Assembly: GCA_037974335.1 (NCBI GenBank)
Contig: CM075760.1
Span: forward strand, 33,613,609-33,677,608
Origin: Prionace glauca
Lineage: Eukaryota > Chordata > Chondrichthyes > Carcharhiniformes > Carcharhinidae
DNA length: 64,000 bases
Direction: 5' to 3'
Under the pieces are notes generated by a model that was given only the letters and a program-made list of their open reading frames with translations, searched no databases and had not been told where the DNA came from. The stretch's first letter is position 1. Each line of letters opens with the position of its first letter. Of the stretch, positions 10,405 to 22,605 are shown in pieces. Both the position numbers and the translations under genes were made by a program.

Positions 10405-13400
10405 AATGATCAGCATCAATTTTGAAGAGTTCCTCTTTGTTGCCATATCGCGTTCCTAATGGATAGAGAGCTCAATTAAATATTGATTTCACGAGATTAC
10501 TTTTGGATTTCCCACTTTGAGGTCATCCAACTCCCTTATTCGGGAAAACTTGCAGATTTTTACCTCAGCTAGTCCAATTATATTTTGTGAAATGGACTCT
10601 ATACCATCGTTGCACCTTCCCTTCTGCCAGGAGAACATATGCGATTCGTATTATAATCCTCCAAATGTCAGTCAGATCTATCCCCTTAACCATGTGCTGT
10701 CTTTTCTTCTGTCTTCCATTAGCAGCTGCAATCTTCTGCAATATACAGACTGGAAACGTCAAATTCAGTTCCATTGCTGACAACAATCGTTTCTGATTGA
10801 CAATATATCGTTACAAAAAATAGGGACATCTGACGTTGGGATGCAATTGACGGTCAACACTGGAATAATCACGCCACATTCTGAATTACTTAAGAACATA
10901 AGAAATAGGAGCAGGAGTATGCCATCTGGCCTTTCGAGCATGATCTTATTGAATGGCGGGGCAGGCTCGAAGGGCCAGATGGCCTACTCCTGCTCCTATT
11001 TCTTATATTCTTATGTTCTTATGTTCTTAAGTAATTCAGAATGTGGCGTGATTATTCCAGTGTTGACCGTCAATTGCATCCCAACGTCAGATGTCCCTAT
11101 TTTTTGTAACGATATATTGTCAATCAGAAACGATTGTTGTCTCATTTTCCGGGAAAATACCTTTTCTGTTCTTCCTATGACTTCTTTCAAATTTATTGAC
11201 TCCATGTAACATGATGCACCCTTCTGGACATTTAGTAGAATATGCCAGTGGTGTGTCTGATATCCAAGCGGTTTTTTTTCTATCTCTTCCGTTTTTATGC
11301 TTTCAATTTTGCGATCTATCACCTTGAGTAGGTTTTTTTGCTTTACCTACAATTGCTGAATCTTCCCCAAGAACTAGCTGCTGATCATTAATAGAGCATT
11401 TATTTTCTTCTCTATAAAGATAGGAATTTTCGAGACATGTGACAGGCAAATAATAACTCCTCCTGGATCGGCATGTATTTTTGATGTCAATTAAACCAGT
11501 TTTACTCGTCGAAGAGTGGTGTTAGCATACTTAGATATGCAACTCTTCATTTCTGCACCATAAGGCATGACTTTTGTTATTGAATGCATTTAATTCGTTT
11601 CCATCGCCTCCGGAGTTACATGATTTGTCATTGTAGCCCTGGCAATCGACTATTCAAATTAACTATAGATCTCCATGCTATCTAATTGCATTTCCTGCTT
11701 TCGTTCTTTAACACTATAGTTGCTGTTAGAAGCACAAGATCATGAACTGCACTGGACAGTTACATGACTGACTGTAAATGATCGTCTACTACACATTCAC
11801 GTATGACTTAATGCACAAAGTGCTACTTTTGAACACAACATAACACATCTATGCGCAGTCGAAGTGACATGAGAAGCAGGAACATGTATTCAAGTCAGGG
11901 TAAAGAGGATTCCGAAGTAAAAGAGTAGCAAAATGAACAGGAAGTATTTTGAAACACCAAAGTCATTGATGGAGATTGTTCTCTAAGACGTTGATCAGAT
12001 AAAAACAAAAAAAGCAACAGCAGAACTTTAGGAATACATATATGTGGCGTGTTTATTTGTTATGGGAACAAACCATATTCACATGATATGAAAATATAGA
12101 AGAAAAAATATCAAATGAAACAACTTAAAGCACAAATGCAATAAAGTAAAAAATGAAACTTGAAGTGATCAGAGATCTGAGCCAAGCGGGTTTCATCTGT
12201 GTATTTTATAGTCATCGAGCCAAGCGACAGAACAGGCAGTGCTGAATATATTTAATAAATCGGCATGAAAAAGTGCAGTGTGGAGAATATATTGTTTACA
12301 CACGTTATGCCTCTATGCAAAAATACAACATATGCAAGATGGCCAGTGGCTATTGATCTGTTTATCATTCTCGAGGGAGAAACTAGAGAAAGTCATTCAT
12401 CAATGAAAAAATGTGGCAAGATAGAAAACACAGATATGGTGTTTTAATAAGCAACGCGACTTGAAATGGGAAACATTTTTGAGCGAATTCATTGATATTT
12501 TGTGACCGTTGCATGCATTAAAGTAAATGGTAATATAGATGCATTTTATCAACATTTGTAAAAGGCCTTCAAATATCACATAATACATCGACTTACACTT
12601 TCAGAAAATAGGATCACAGGGAGCATTCAGGAGCACAGATATCTGGTCTGCTGCAAAGTAGAAAGTCAATACCATGAGCAAACCTAATAATTTGGGAAGG
12701 GGGTCCAACATGGATTTCTAATGGGGAAACGGCGCCTTGTAATTTTACATTTCGAAAGTGATAACAGTCCACAGACTCAACTTGCCCTATTGAAAGAGAC
12801 ATCGCAGACACCACTTAATGCAAGATAATCATTGTTGAAGAAGATATGTGCCGAAATGTATATTATTTCATGTGATGTGGGTTTCGCTGAGCGGGGCAGA
12901 ATTTAGTGTCTATCCCTAATTGCCATTTTTGAATGTGACAGTGAGCTGTTTTCTTGAACGTTTGCAGACCATGACTTATAGATACACACACACACACACA
13001 CACACACAAATGTGAAGAAATAAATTACAGGATGTTCACTCAGCAACAATAGATTAAGAGATACATTGTTGTGATATAAGATGCTGTGTGATGTGGACAG
13101 TAACCTGCAGGCGATGGAGGTCCCATACATCTGCTACTCTTGTCCTTCGAAAATACAGAAGACAGAAAGTTGAATGGTGCTGTCCATGGGGACTTTTTCA
13201 GATGGCTGCAGTGAAAATTGCAGATGCTGCACACTGCAGCCACTGTGAGTCTAATGTGGAGGCAATGAATGCTGATGTATATGGATGGATTACTTTTCGT
13301 GTTGGTGTCAAAAACTTTGTTGTTGGAAATACACTCGTCATCGGATTGTGGTTGTTCAGTTAACAGAGGAGAGTTACCAATCATTCAATACCGTTGTGCC

Positions 13401-13926
13401 ATGATTGATTCGCTGTGCAAACCCAGTGTGCTCCCGTCCTTTCAAACACAAGGTGCCCCTTACGAATTGAGCGATTTCAAAAGTAATAGCTCATCTATCA
13501 CTGTCTTTTCATGTTATGAAGCCCCTCAGCTTTTTTCTTCCTTGTCTGCACAGTGTATTACGTTATTGCCTGTGTCGACAGCAATCTTAGCTATTGTGCA
13601 TTTACTTCAAGTTCAGACAAACCAGACTCACCACTTATCGTCGCAGGAGAGTGGTCAGCATACTATCCCTCGCTGGTTTTCCAAAGCACCAAGTATGCTT
13701 TACATCCTGTTGTTGATTTGTTCATAGTGGAAACAGGAAGATTGCAGGATTAACATGTTCCAAAAGAATAGAGTGAACCCTGTAGATGGAAGAATATACC
13801 ACACTGCAATCCGAGTAAAAGGGAGGCATGTGGTAGACATCAGGAGCACAAAACAATGAAAGGCATGAAGGCATCTAGAATGTGCCAGCCCAAACTTAAA
13901 TGAAGCGAGCAAAGGAGACATGAAAT
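10405..13926. other. AT-rich stretch with no recognised gene
   Basis: Apart from the foldback at 10779-11141 and an (AC)n run at about 12984-13008, I recognise no gene or repeat family. Several frames of 60-150 codons occur (for example 10841-11209 and 13269-13727). They overlap on both strands, show no domain, and one of them runs through the foldback. Confidence 0.45.
10779..11141. repeat. long foldback: inverted flank copies around a CR1 tail hairpin
   Basis: 10779-10894 is the exact reverse complement of 11026-11141. Inside, a minus-oriented CR1 group A tail (about 10891-10939) faces a plus-oriented one (about 10940-11028). The two CR1 arms differ by two bases and by 16 bp in octamer number (one unit on the left, three on the right). 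The host flanks are perfect over at least 111 bp. The whole 363 bp could fold into one hairpin with a loop of about 25 nt. Confidence 0.9.
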
Positions 13927-15345
13927 AAGAACATAAGAACATAAGAAATAGGAGCAGGAGTAGGCCATCTAGCCCTTTGAGCCTGCCCCGCCATTCAATA
14001 AGATCATGGCTGATCTGTCATAGCTCAGTTCCACCTTCCTGCCCTCTCCCCATAACCCTTAATCCCCTCTCTTATCAAGAACCCATCAACCCGCTTCTTA
14101 AAAATATTTAGCGAGGCAACCTCCACCACTTCAACGGGCAGAGAATTCCAGAGATTCACCACCCTTTGAGTGAAGAAGTTCCTCCTCAACTCCGTTCTAA
14201 ACCGCCTCCCCTTTATCTTGAGGCTGTGCCCCCTAGTCCTACTGTCTTTTTTGAGCGGGAACAGTCTCTCCACCTCTATCCTATCCATCCCATTCATCAT
14301 CTTATACGTCTCAATGAGATCTCCCCTCATTCTTCTAAACTCTAACGAGTACAAGCCTAGTTTATTCAGCCTCTCCTCATAGCTCAATCCCCTCAACTCC
14401 GGTATCAGCCTAGTAAACCTCCTCTGCACTCCCTCCAGGGCCAAAATATCCTTGCGCAGGTGCGGCGCCCAAAGCTGCACACAGTACTCCAGCTGCGGCC
14501 TCACAAATGCCCTATACAGCTGCAGCAAGACCTCTTTACTTTTATATTCAATCCCCCTCGCTATGAAGGCCAGCATCCCATTCGCCTTCCTGACCACCTG
14601 CTGCACCTGCAAGGTGGGTTTTTGCGACTCATGCACAAGGACCCCGAGGTCCCTCTCACCGTTGCCTGCTGCAGTTTTTCGCCACGTAAGTAATAGTACT
14701 TCCTACCATTCTTCCTACCAAAGTGGACCACCTCACACTTGCCAACATTAAATTCCATTTGCCATTTCCTGGCCCATTTGCCCAGCCTATCTAGATCCTT
14801 CTGCAGACTCTCCACACCCTCCGCACAATCTGCCTTTCCCCCAATCTTGTTGTCATCAGCAAATTTCGACACCCTGCACTCGGTTCCCTCCACAAGATCA
14901 TCTATATAAATGGTAAATAGCTGAGGCCCCAGCACCGACCCCTGGGGCACCCCACTAGTCACCAACTGCCAATCCGAATAGCACCAATTGACCCCCACTC
15001 TCTGCCTCCTATTTGACAACCAATCCTCTATCCACGCTAACATCCTACCCCCACCTCCACGTCCCCTGACCTTCTGCAATAACCTCTTGTGAGGTACCTT
15101 GTCAAACGCCTTCTGAAAATCCAGAAAGACCACATCCACCGGCTCTCCTCTATCCACTGCCCTAGACACATCCTCATAGAACTCCAGTAAATTTGTCAGA
15201 CACGACTTCCCTTTAATGAAACCGTGTTGCGTCCGCCCTATCAAGCAATTCCCTTCAAGATGCCTCGCAATTTCCTCCTTAATGACAGATTCTAACATTT
15301 TACCTACCACAGACGTTAAACTACCCGGCCTATAATTCCCCGCCT
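13927..15345 (-). mobile_element. CR1 LINE group A, antisense 5'-truncated copy
   Basis: Inverted octamer tail at 13927, then minus-strand frames 14025-14636 and 14561-15367 covering GNYRPGSLTSVVGKML through KFADDNKIGG to the 3' end. The catalytic stretch reads FADD but the following T is N. A small deletion near 14655 shifts the frame relative to the copy at 8236. It breaks off at the 'cccgcctt' junction at 15345. Confidence 0.9.
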
Positions 15346-15347
15346 TA

Positions 15348-16140
15348 AGTGGGACAGTAAATTGCAAAGAGGAAATTAAGAAATTAACAACAGGTTATGG
15401 AAAGGTTAGGTGACTGGCCCAAAATGTAGCAGATGGTGATCAATGTAGATAGTTGTGATGTTATCCATTTTGGTTGGAAAAAAGAAAAAACAGCTTATGA
15501 TCTAATGGAGAGAGACTTCAGAGTGCTTCGGTGCAGGAGGATTTCGGCATCCTCATGCATGAATTCAGTAAACTGGTAATAAGGCAATCAAATAGAATTT
15601 TGTAATTTCTCGCAAAAGGAATGGAATGTAAAGTAAGAAACTGTTGCTGCAACTATTCAAGGTTCTGGGAAATAGTACGTTATTTGCTCAATCTCCCTTA
15701 TCAAGGGAGATTGAGCAGTTTAGGCCTATACTCTGTGGAGTTTAGAAAAATAAGAGATACCATCGACGTACAGATAATGATAAAAGGTATTAACAAAGTA
15801 GGTGCACAGTCGATGCATACCCCTGTGGGGCAATCTAGAACAACAGGATATAGTTTTATCATAGGGGTTAGCAGACTTAAAACAGAGATGAAGATAAACT
15901 ACTTCTCGCAAAAGGTCATAACTCTGTGGAATTCAATGGCAGTTGGATGCGGGAACACTGAGTAAATTTAAGGAGGAGATGGATAGGCTTTTAATTAGTA
16001 GTAGGTTCCAGGGTTACGGAGAAGGGGTAGGAAAGTGGAATTGAGGCCGAGATGAATTCAGCCTGTTTTACTGAATTACAGAACTGACTTGAGGGGCTGA
16101 ATTGTCTACTCCTGCCCCTAGTTCTTATTTATTCTATCCT
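15348..16140 (+). repeat. old CR1 LINE fragment
   Basis: Plus-strand decayed CR1: VHFGWKK-like sequence near 15460, RLSSLGLYSVEFRKIRDTID near 15700, NYFSQKVITLWNSMAV near 15900, and a 3' end 'ctgaattgtctactcctgcccc' at about 16110. Confidence 0.75.
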
Positions 16141-16384
16141 AGTTTGCTCAGAGCTTGGCAGTAATTCACTGATCATTGAATTAATACGCTTTAATTTAGC
16201 CACTGGCTGCTCCTACGCACTTAGTAGGAGCTTTTCCCTCATCCTAAAATGTTGCTGGTTCCAAAGTACCAACACGATCACCACTGGAACAAGATCTTCT
16301 CCCTCCCATTCCCTTTCTTCTGCTCCTGATAGGTAAAAAAAAGAAAGTCCTGAGGATTTTTAAACTTTTTTTAAATTTGTACAT

Positions 16385-16660
16385 TAATAGTTGACGGAGA
16401 TGTACAGAATCATGAGGGGCCCGAGAAGAGTACAAAATAGATGCTGGTCCCACATAAAACTATCAAGAACGAAAGAGAAGACTAAAATGATTTGCAAAGG
16501 AAGGAAATATTTTTCACACACATTAATGTTTTTTGGTCTGGACTACATGGCTGAAAATGTGGGGAAGACAGGTTCAATCGAAGCCTTCAAGATGCCATTG
16601 CATGATTATTTGAAACAGTGTACTGTGGTGCGGGGAAAAGGCATGAGAAGGCCAATACCT
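16385..16660 (+). repeat. old CR1 LINE fragment
   Basis: Weak plus-strand similarity to the CR1 C-terminus (LTEMYRIMRGPRRVQN, then a degraded FF..LM.VVDYMAENVGKTGSIEAFK stretch). The 5' and 3' limits are uncertain. Confidence 0.5.
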
Positions 16661-17654
16661 TATGAACTGGTTTGGAGAGCCGGTGCGAACACAATGAGCT
16701 TAACACTCGCCTTCTCTCGTAACAAAGCGCTGATACTGTGAGCTCCTTGAATTAGGAAGACTGACCTTCAAACACAACAGTCATCTGACTTTGAGCTAAG
16801 TGTGGCCCAAACGAGCGGAGAGTTTTCCCCTGATATTCATTGACTCCAATTTTGAGAGAGCTTCTTGATTCCACACTAGATCAAATGCTGCCTAGTAATG
16901 AAGACACTAACACTTCAAATTTGAATTTCAGATTTATTGTCCATTTTTGAACCAAGGCTATAACGAGCTGAGTGAACCTGGCTGAATCCAAATTGGCAGT
17001 CACTGATCTGGTTATTTCTGAGCAATTACACTTTGAAAGTGCTGTTGAAGCGACCTTCCATCACTGCAACAATGTTTGCGAGTAGTCACATGGGTCCATA
17101 ATTGACCGGATTGTATTTGTCCTCTTTGTTGTGTGCAAGCCATTCTTGGGCATATGATGCCCATGAAGGAGTAAACACCAATGCCAACAGAGTTTTCTTT
17201 CCCTCACATCAATCTGGGGACAAACGAATGACAGTGATCCTTTCGTCTGTATGAACACCATGGTTCCAATAAAAGATGAGAACTTGCTGGATCCCTTCCA
17301 ACATATAGGGCATTTGAATATTGTGCTCCCAACCTGAACCCTCCAGTGGATCATCAGAGCACAAATCTACCAGAACCTACTCCTAAATTGAATTAAGGTG
17401 TGTAAAACATCCCATCACTGCAGTGCACTCTGGCCAAAGTGATACTTCCCTCGCAGGGACAGAACAGGAAGTCTTAATTCACCCCAAATGCTCCACAGAC
17501 AGAAGCACGCCACACCACTACCCGAAACACTGCACTGTTTTTGAAGGCTACCCCTCCTGTTAAAAGGTACACCCTCACTCGATAATGGTGAAATTTGGCA
17601 AGACAAATTGATAGATAGAGAGGTCAAGACAGAGGTCAGAGAGAGATAAATGAA
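16661..17654. other. no gene or repeat recognised
   Basis: Short frames only, none with a domain. 17061-17354 is open for 97 codons on the minus strand, but its protein matches nothing I recognise. Confidence 0.4.
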
Positions 17655-17800
17655 TAGCTAGTTGGTTGGATGGATGGACGGACGGATGGGGAATGGTTGG
17701 ATGGGTGGATGGACGGATGGGGAATGGTTGGATGGGTGGATGGACGGATGGGGAATGGTTGGATGGGTGGATGGACGGATGAAAGGACAAATGGATGGAT
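17655..17800. repeat. 31-bp minisatellite, GGATGGAC type
   Basis: About three and a half copies of a 31-bp unit built from ggatggacggatggggaatg followed by gttggatgggt, grading into irregular GGATG repeats up to about 17870. It forces long PSIHPSNH-type frames on the minus strand that are not genes. Confidence 0.9.
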
Positions 17801-17913
17801 GAGCTGGTGGACGACCAACAGATGGAGGGATGGCTGGGTGGAGAGAGAGAGAAGGACGGGCGGAGGAATGAACGGACGGAAAGGAACACTTCACTGACTG
17901 AGAATAAATGGCA

Positions 17914-19743
17914 TTAACATTTGTTCATCCTACGTGTAAAATTTTGAAAAAAGATGCCAAATTGTTTTAGTGGGTATGTCACCAAATTCTTTAACTCGGC
18001 TCTGATTTTACTCTGAGTCCCAGCATAAATCAATGGGTTAATGCAGGAACACAAAAACAGAAGCATATATCCATTTTCCTCAAGATTAAATGCATCACTG
18101 AAACTAGAACCTGAGAAATAAGTAACTTTTGCAATTCGGACATTGATGATAGTTATAAAAAATAACAAATATAACAAGATGAAATTTCCCGAAATTGTGA
18201 AGAGTAAAATAATAGACTTTTTCCGCTTGTCCACCTCTGGGTCGCTCTGAATCTTTCCATTGCCCTGGGCCCGGAGTCTCCTGCGGGCTCTATTGGCCAC
18301 TAGAATGTGTCTTACCGTAAGAGCATTCAACAGAAAAATCAAAATGAATGGGAGGATAGGGGTTACAATGCAACGCATCCAGTCATAAGCAGCCCAGAAA
18401 GGGGATGTGTAAAATATTAGCTTTACGTTGCAGAGCCAGGGTACATTGTTAATGATGTACATGGGTTCATAAATAAAGTACACAAAGACATTTTTTACAC
18501 AGGTCAGTGTGGACACGATTCCAATGACCAAAGTCGCCACATTTTCATTACAATATTTCACTTTGAGTTTCTGGCAACAAATAACCACAAATCTATCAAA
18601 CGTGAAAGCGACGGTTAACCAGACAGAACTGTCCATGGCGGCAGAATTGAGGGCGGTCCGGAAACTGCAAACGGGTGTGACAGACAAAAAACTGGATGGA
18701 AAAAATATTCCAGCAATCCGGTTCAATACCACAGCTGATATTATGAGCAGGAGATCTGCCACCGCCATGGACACCAGGTAATACGTGATACATCTGGAGA
18801 GACCACAACTTCTTCTCGCGAGGATCATAATCACTGCTGTGTTAGCTGCAATAGAGGGAAAGAGAATGTGAGAATTTGTGCATGAAAGCGTAAGAAATGG
18901 TAAGTTCATCGCAAATAAAAAACAATTAATGACATTGTGTTCTGCGTGATATGTGCATCTCAGAGACAATTGTTTCTGGTTAATAATAATATTTTTATTA
19001 ATAATAAGGAATGTTAACAAAATTGACTGTATCTTTAGTGAGACCGGACAAAGGCATAATGCGAAATGGCAAACACATCAAAACCAGCATTAAATGCACA
19101 ATACAATGACATGAAAATAAGTAATTTCAAAAAATGGAGCAGGTAAATTGGAAAATAGCTATCATTAAGTGTGGAAGTTAGTAAGGTCAAGGATTATACA
19201 GCAATGGGTATTAAATATGACACATGAATGACAGCAAAACGATTTACTTTTGGAAAAATCTGCAGTGAATTTTCACGAATACACCTTCAAACGAAGGCAA
19301 ATAAATTGACAATTATTAGCAGTTGTCTGAGCTTGTGGAGGAGATTTGGGAAGCAGCGCTAAGACTGAATTGTATCCCTGATAATCATCTGAAATATCCG
19401 GTGATATATAAAACAATACTCTAAATACGAGAGATTTGACCAGTTATGTTGCTTGACTCATTGCAGAAAACAGAACAATTCGAAACGATGCTGGGTCCCG
19501 GCACAGCACAAGCTGTAAATGTGAAATAGAACTCCCGGGCTGAGCCAATGAGTGCTTGGCACTAGAAGCAGGCTTAGATTGTTGTGAGTTGGGGATAAGT
19601 AACAAACATTGAGGGAATTGATGCAACCAATCAATATGTTTTTGGCAGCTATTAAATAACTCAGATATCTTACCTGAAACTCCGATAGCTGCTATGACTG
19701 GATAATAAATGGCAAACACCAGGCCTTTTGGTATTCCATGCAT
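17914..19743 (-). CDS. GPR139-like rhodopsin-family GPCR, two exons
   Basis: Class A seven-transmembrane receptor. Coding exon 1 is 19743-19674 (MHGIPKG, then the TM1 start AIYYPVIAAIGVS) and ends at a GTAAGA donor. Exon 2 is 18845-17914 after a TTTCCCTCTATTGCAG-type acceptor. The phase-1 join gives GVSANTAVIMIL, completing TM1. Predicted length is about 333 residues, close to the family. Seen in order: CGLSRCITYYLVSMAVADLL (TM2), TM3 ending TFDRFVVIC (DRF for DRY), TM5 ILPFILIFLLNAL, RRKSI-like KRKKSIILLFTISG (TM6) and CINPLIYAGTQ (TM7, NPxxY type). No in-frame stop. Known family members couple to G proteins at the plasma membrane. Cartilaginous fishes carry many GPR139-like copies, so I do not assign orthology. 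The ligand is unknown. It is divergent to the second receptor at 26.5 kb. Confidence 0.88.
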
Positions 19744-19929
19744 TTCTTCCAGAAGTGCTGATTGCACTCTGCACTACATTGATGAATTGCCATATTTATA
19801 CCAGATGTCAGGCTCTAGGGATATAATTAGATTTCTTGATCTTTCGCATGAATTAAATTGAAGAGAACAAACAGATTACTGCAACAAAAGCAACGTGATA
19901 CAATGGTTAGCACTTTTGCTTCATAGCAA

Positions 19930-20285
19930 GTAGTCTCACAACACCAGGTTAAAGTCCAACAGTTTTATTCGGTACCAAAAGCCACTAGCTTTCGAGCGTT
20001 GCCCCCTCGTCAGTTAAGCGGGAGTTCTGTGCACAAATAAGGCATATAAAGACACAAACTCAATTTTCAAAATAATGGTTTGACTGGAGGTCTTTACAAG
20101 TAATCCAATCTCAAAGGTACAGACAATGTGAGTGGAGAAAGGGTTAAGCACAGGTTAAAGAGATGTGTATTGTCTCCAGACGGGACAGTTAGTGAGATTT
20201 TGCTAGCCCAGGCAAGTAATGGGGGTTATAGAAAGCGTGACATGAACCCAAACTCCCAGTTCAGGCTGTTCTCATGTATGAGGAA
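19930..20285 (-). repeat. Penelope-like element 3' end, relic
   Basis: Begins 'agtctcacaacaccaggtta' and shares about 350 bp with the fragment at 46998-47340 (cgtcag, 'catataaagacaca', 'gttaaagagatgtgtattgt' and 'catgaacccaaa' blocks). There the same sequence runs into a GIY-YIG coding region. Here only the non-coding 3' part is present. Confidence 0.6.
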
Positions 20286-20289
20286 CCAG

Positions 20290-20343
20290 AGACTTGGGTC
20301 CAATTCCGGCCTAGGGTCACTGTCTGCATGAAATTTGCACATT
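20290..20343 (+). repeat. SINE fragment
   Basis: A short piece with 'cttgggtccaattccggcct' and 'tttgcacatt', matching the tRNA-like head and start of the body of the SINE family seen elsewhere in the window. Confidence 0.5.
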
Positions 20344-20437
20344 GTAACCATAACTCTAACCCTAACCTTAACACTAAAACTAACCACAACCCTAACTAAC
20401 TATCTAACTCTAACCTTAACATTAACCCTAACCCTCG
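20344..20437. repeat. interstitial telomere-like (CCCTAA)n-type tract
   Basis: About 94 bp of degenerate CTAACCCTAACC variants (CTAACC, CTAACT, TTAACA, TTAACC). It is too diverged and too far inside to be a telomere end. It follows a SINE piece and a Penelope-like 3' end. Confidence 0.8.
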
Positions 20438-20984
20438 GTGACAATAAAGCCAATACAAAACAATAGCAAGAATATGGACCTCAAGAAAGGGGAGAGAAAA
20501 AGGTTCAGGACAAAACAAAGAAAATAGCCCACCAGTTAAGAAGCCAACAGTCTCGTAGACAGAGACTAATCTCTCCTTAACCTACAGACAATAAAGATTC
20601 ATTGGATCCCCCAGAACCCAACACCAGCCAAATGATACGAAAAACTCTCCCAAGCCAAAGCGTTTGTCGAGGGGTGGAGGTGGGGGGGGGGGGGGGGGGG
20701 GGTCGGGGGGAGGCGTTGGGGGCGTGGAGGGAGTTGGGAGTGCGGAGGGCATGGGAAATTATGATGGATACTGAGATGATGATGTCAATGAAACACTAGC
20801 CCCAAATTCCCATTGAGTTCCATTCAGAGTCAGATTGCAGCTCGGATAGAAAATTGGATTGTCTGCGATTACACTTAATAAAATCCCGTGTCGGCATTCG
20901 ACAGTGAGATTGGTTAATGAGCTAATAACTCAAATCAGTGCACAGTTAGTCATTTTGAGGCGCTCATGCAATTTGCTGTGTTTG
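20438..20984. other. no gene; G-tract at about 20679-20715
   Basis: Contains a run of about 20 G followed by G-rich sequence (possible quadruplex or assembly weak point). No gene recognised. Confidence 0.5.
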
Positions 20985-21835
20985 TTATAGATCTGAGTGA
21001 GTTAGGGCTCGAATTGTGCTGAAGTCAAAAATTATAACAAGCAACTACATTTTAAATACACACAGAACATAACATAGAGGCCTGCCTAAACGGACTAAGG
21101 GAAAAACTGAGCATCGAGGAATGGAAAATCCAGCGAAAAAGAGACATGTGTCCAATTATAATGAAAGATTATTTGATAATGTCTGGATGAGAAAATAGAC
21201 AAATCTTTAAATCACTAAAAGGTAAGTTTATACAATAATTAGCTGGTAATCGACATGTTCACTAGCGGGAAGGTAAATATGAATGCAAGTATTAAATTCA
21301 CTATCCTTCGGCCAGATTTTCCTGTGAATCTTACTGACAGAGACATTAATACCATTGCTATACTGATTGTTCCCTTTCCATGGAAACAGTGAAATCAATT
21401 TTCTTCAAATATCTCCTCAAACCTGCTGCACTAACCTTGCGATTAAAGTGATACAACACCTCCAACTGTTGGTGGACCACAGAGACTGCAGGCGCTGGTG
21501 CTTGTGAGTCTGTGAACTGGTTACTGAAATATGAATATTGAACGATGTTGTCCGAGATTGGAGATTATAGAAGGATCTCGGCTGGCGTATTCGCCCTTTT
21601 TATAACCAGACACCGCAGATAAATCGTGTTCTTCATTTCCCATTGGGAGATAATGTCCGGAGATTGAAGTTGCGATTACATGAGACATCAAATTGTACAT
21701 TCGATGCAGTTATCAGACGGTAATCACATTCAGAATCTTAGTGGGTAAACATTTCTGCTCTCTTTAATTCATTTGTCAGACATTTTCACGGTTTAGTCTT
21801 AAAAAAGGAACAAAGAATCAGAGATTTACAGGGAC
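20985..21835. repeat. duplicated block, copy 1
   Basis: By eye more than nine tenths identical to 38138-38998, in the same orientation. Starts 'ctgagtgagttagggctcga' and ends in a short AC run. Contains a minus-strand CCAAT (about 21641) and TATAAAAAGGGCG (about 21590-21605) arrangement, also kept in copy 2. No open frame follows it in either copy. Confidence 0.85.
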
Positions 21836-21879
21836 ACACACACAGGTGTTGGAGGCTACAGAGAGGCATACACATATAG

Positions 21880-22055
21880 ATGCAGATACACCAAGAACCC
21901 GCCTATCTGTGAGAAGAAACTGGAGTATCCCCACACAGACACGAGGAGAATGTACAAACTCCACACAGACATTGACCAGAGCTGGGCATCGAACTCCAGG
22001 ATTCTGGAAGCTGTGAAGCAGCACTACTAAACATTGTGCTACCGTGCCGCTCGTT
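21880..22055 (-). mobile_element. SINE head fragment, antisense
   Basis: Body and tRNA-like head ('gcactactaaacattgtgcta') of the common SINE. The 3' part is missing. Confidence 0.6.
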
Positions 22056-22099
22056 TCTATATCTAAACATTCAATGTCCCCATTCATGAAGTTGCAGAA

Positions 22100-22335
22100 T
22101 GTGGTCTCTCGCCAGAAACTTCGAAATATTAGTTTTACTAACTACTAAGGTTCCCAGGCCATAGCCCCTCCTCATCTCAGTTTTAAACCTACCGACCGTC
22201 AAATTATCCATATGACCTCTTGTTTTAAATTGCCCCATAAAAAAATAAACTTTGGGTCTATCTTTATTTATCAATCCATTTAGAATTATATATACCTCGA
22301 TCAGATTCCCCCCTCACTTCTAAACTTCATCAGCT
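22100..22335 (-). repeat. old CR1 LINE fragment, antisense
   Basis: Decayed C-terminal CR1 sequence read on the minus strand (LIEVYIILNGLINKDRPKV-like, then the TFRRGYGLGTLV region). Confidence 0.55.
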
Positions 22336-22532
22336 TATGAGACAATTTCACCTCACTATCAATTCCATGGCCCAGCTCAATCCGTGTTGTCATTGGCTGA
22401 ACGAGGCAATCATGTTTCATCCAAACGGACATTTTGAAAATGGAAAGTGTCAGAAGTGAAAAAATGATCTAAATGAAAATAAGAAGCAAAGGGATTTGTG
22501 TTAAGTCAGTTTAGAAACTACTGTTCACTGGT

Positions 22533-22605
22533 TTCCCTGGTAGTCCAGTGGTTTGTGTTCAGCACTTCCCCACTGATGTGTTGTTTCAATTTCCACCGAG
22601 GAAAA
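22533..22605 (+). pseudogene. tRNA-Glu relic
   Basis: Begins ttccctggtagtccagtggt, the acceptor and D-arm of tRNA-Glu. The anticodon and T arms are lost. Its flanks resemble those of the Glu relic at 57293, so both come from one duplicated unit. Confidence 0.5.

Noticed and set aside
13040-13753. Overlapping frames of 66-152 codons on both strands
   Set aside because: No domain, no splice context and no repeated copy; judged chance frames.
17575-17894. Long minus-strand frames of PSIHPSNH repeats
   Set aside because: They are translation of the GGATGGAC minisatellite; open in several frames and both strands.
17914-19020. Olfactory or chemokine receptor
   Set aside because: TM2, TM3 and TM7 wording and the short first exon with YYPV fit the GPR139-like family. 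Olfactory signatures such as MAYDRYVAIC are absent.
20344-20437. True chromosome end
   Set aside because: The tract is short and degenerate, and normal gene-bearing DNA continues on both sides.
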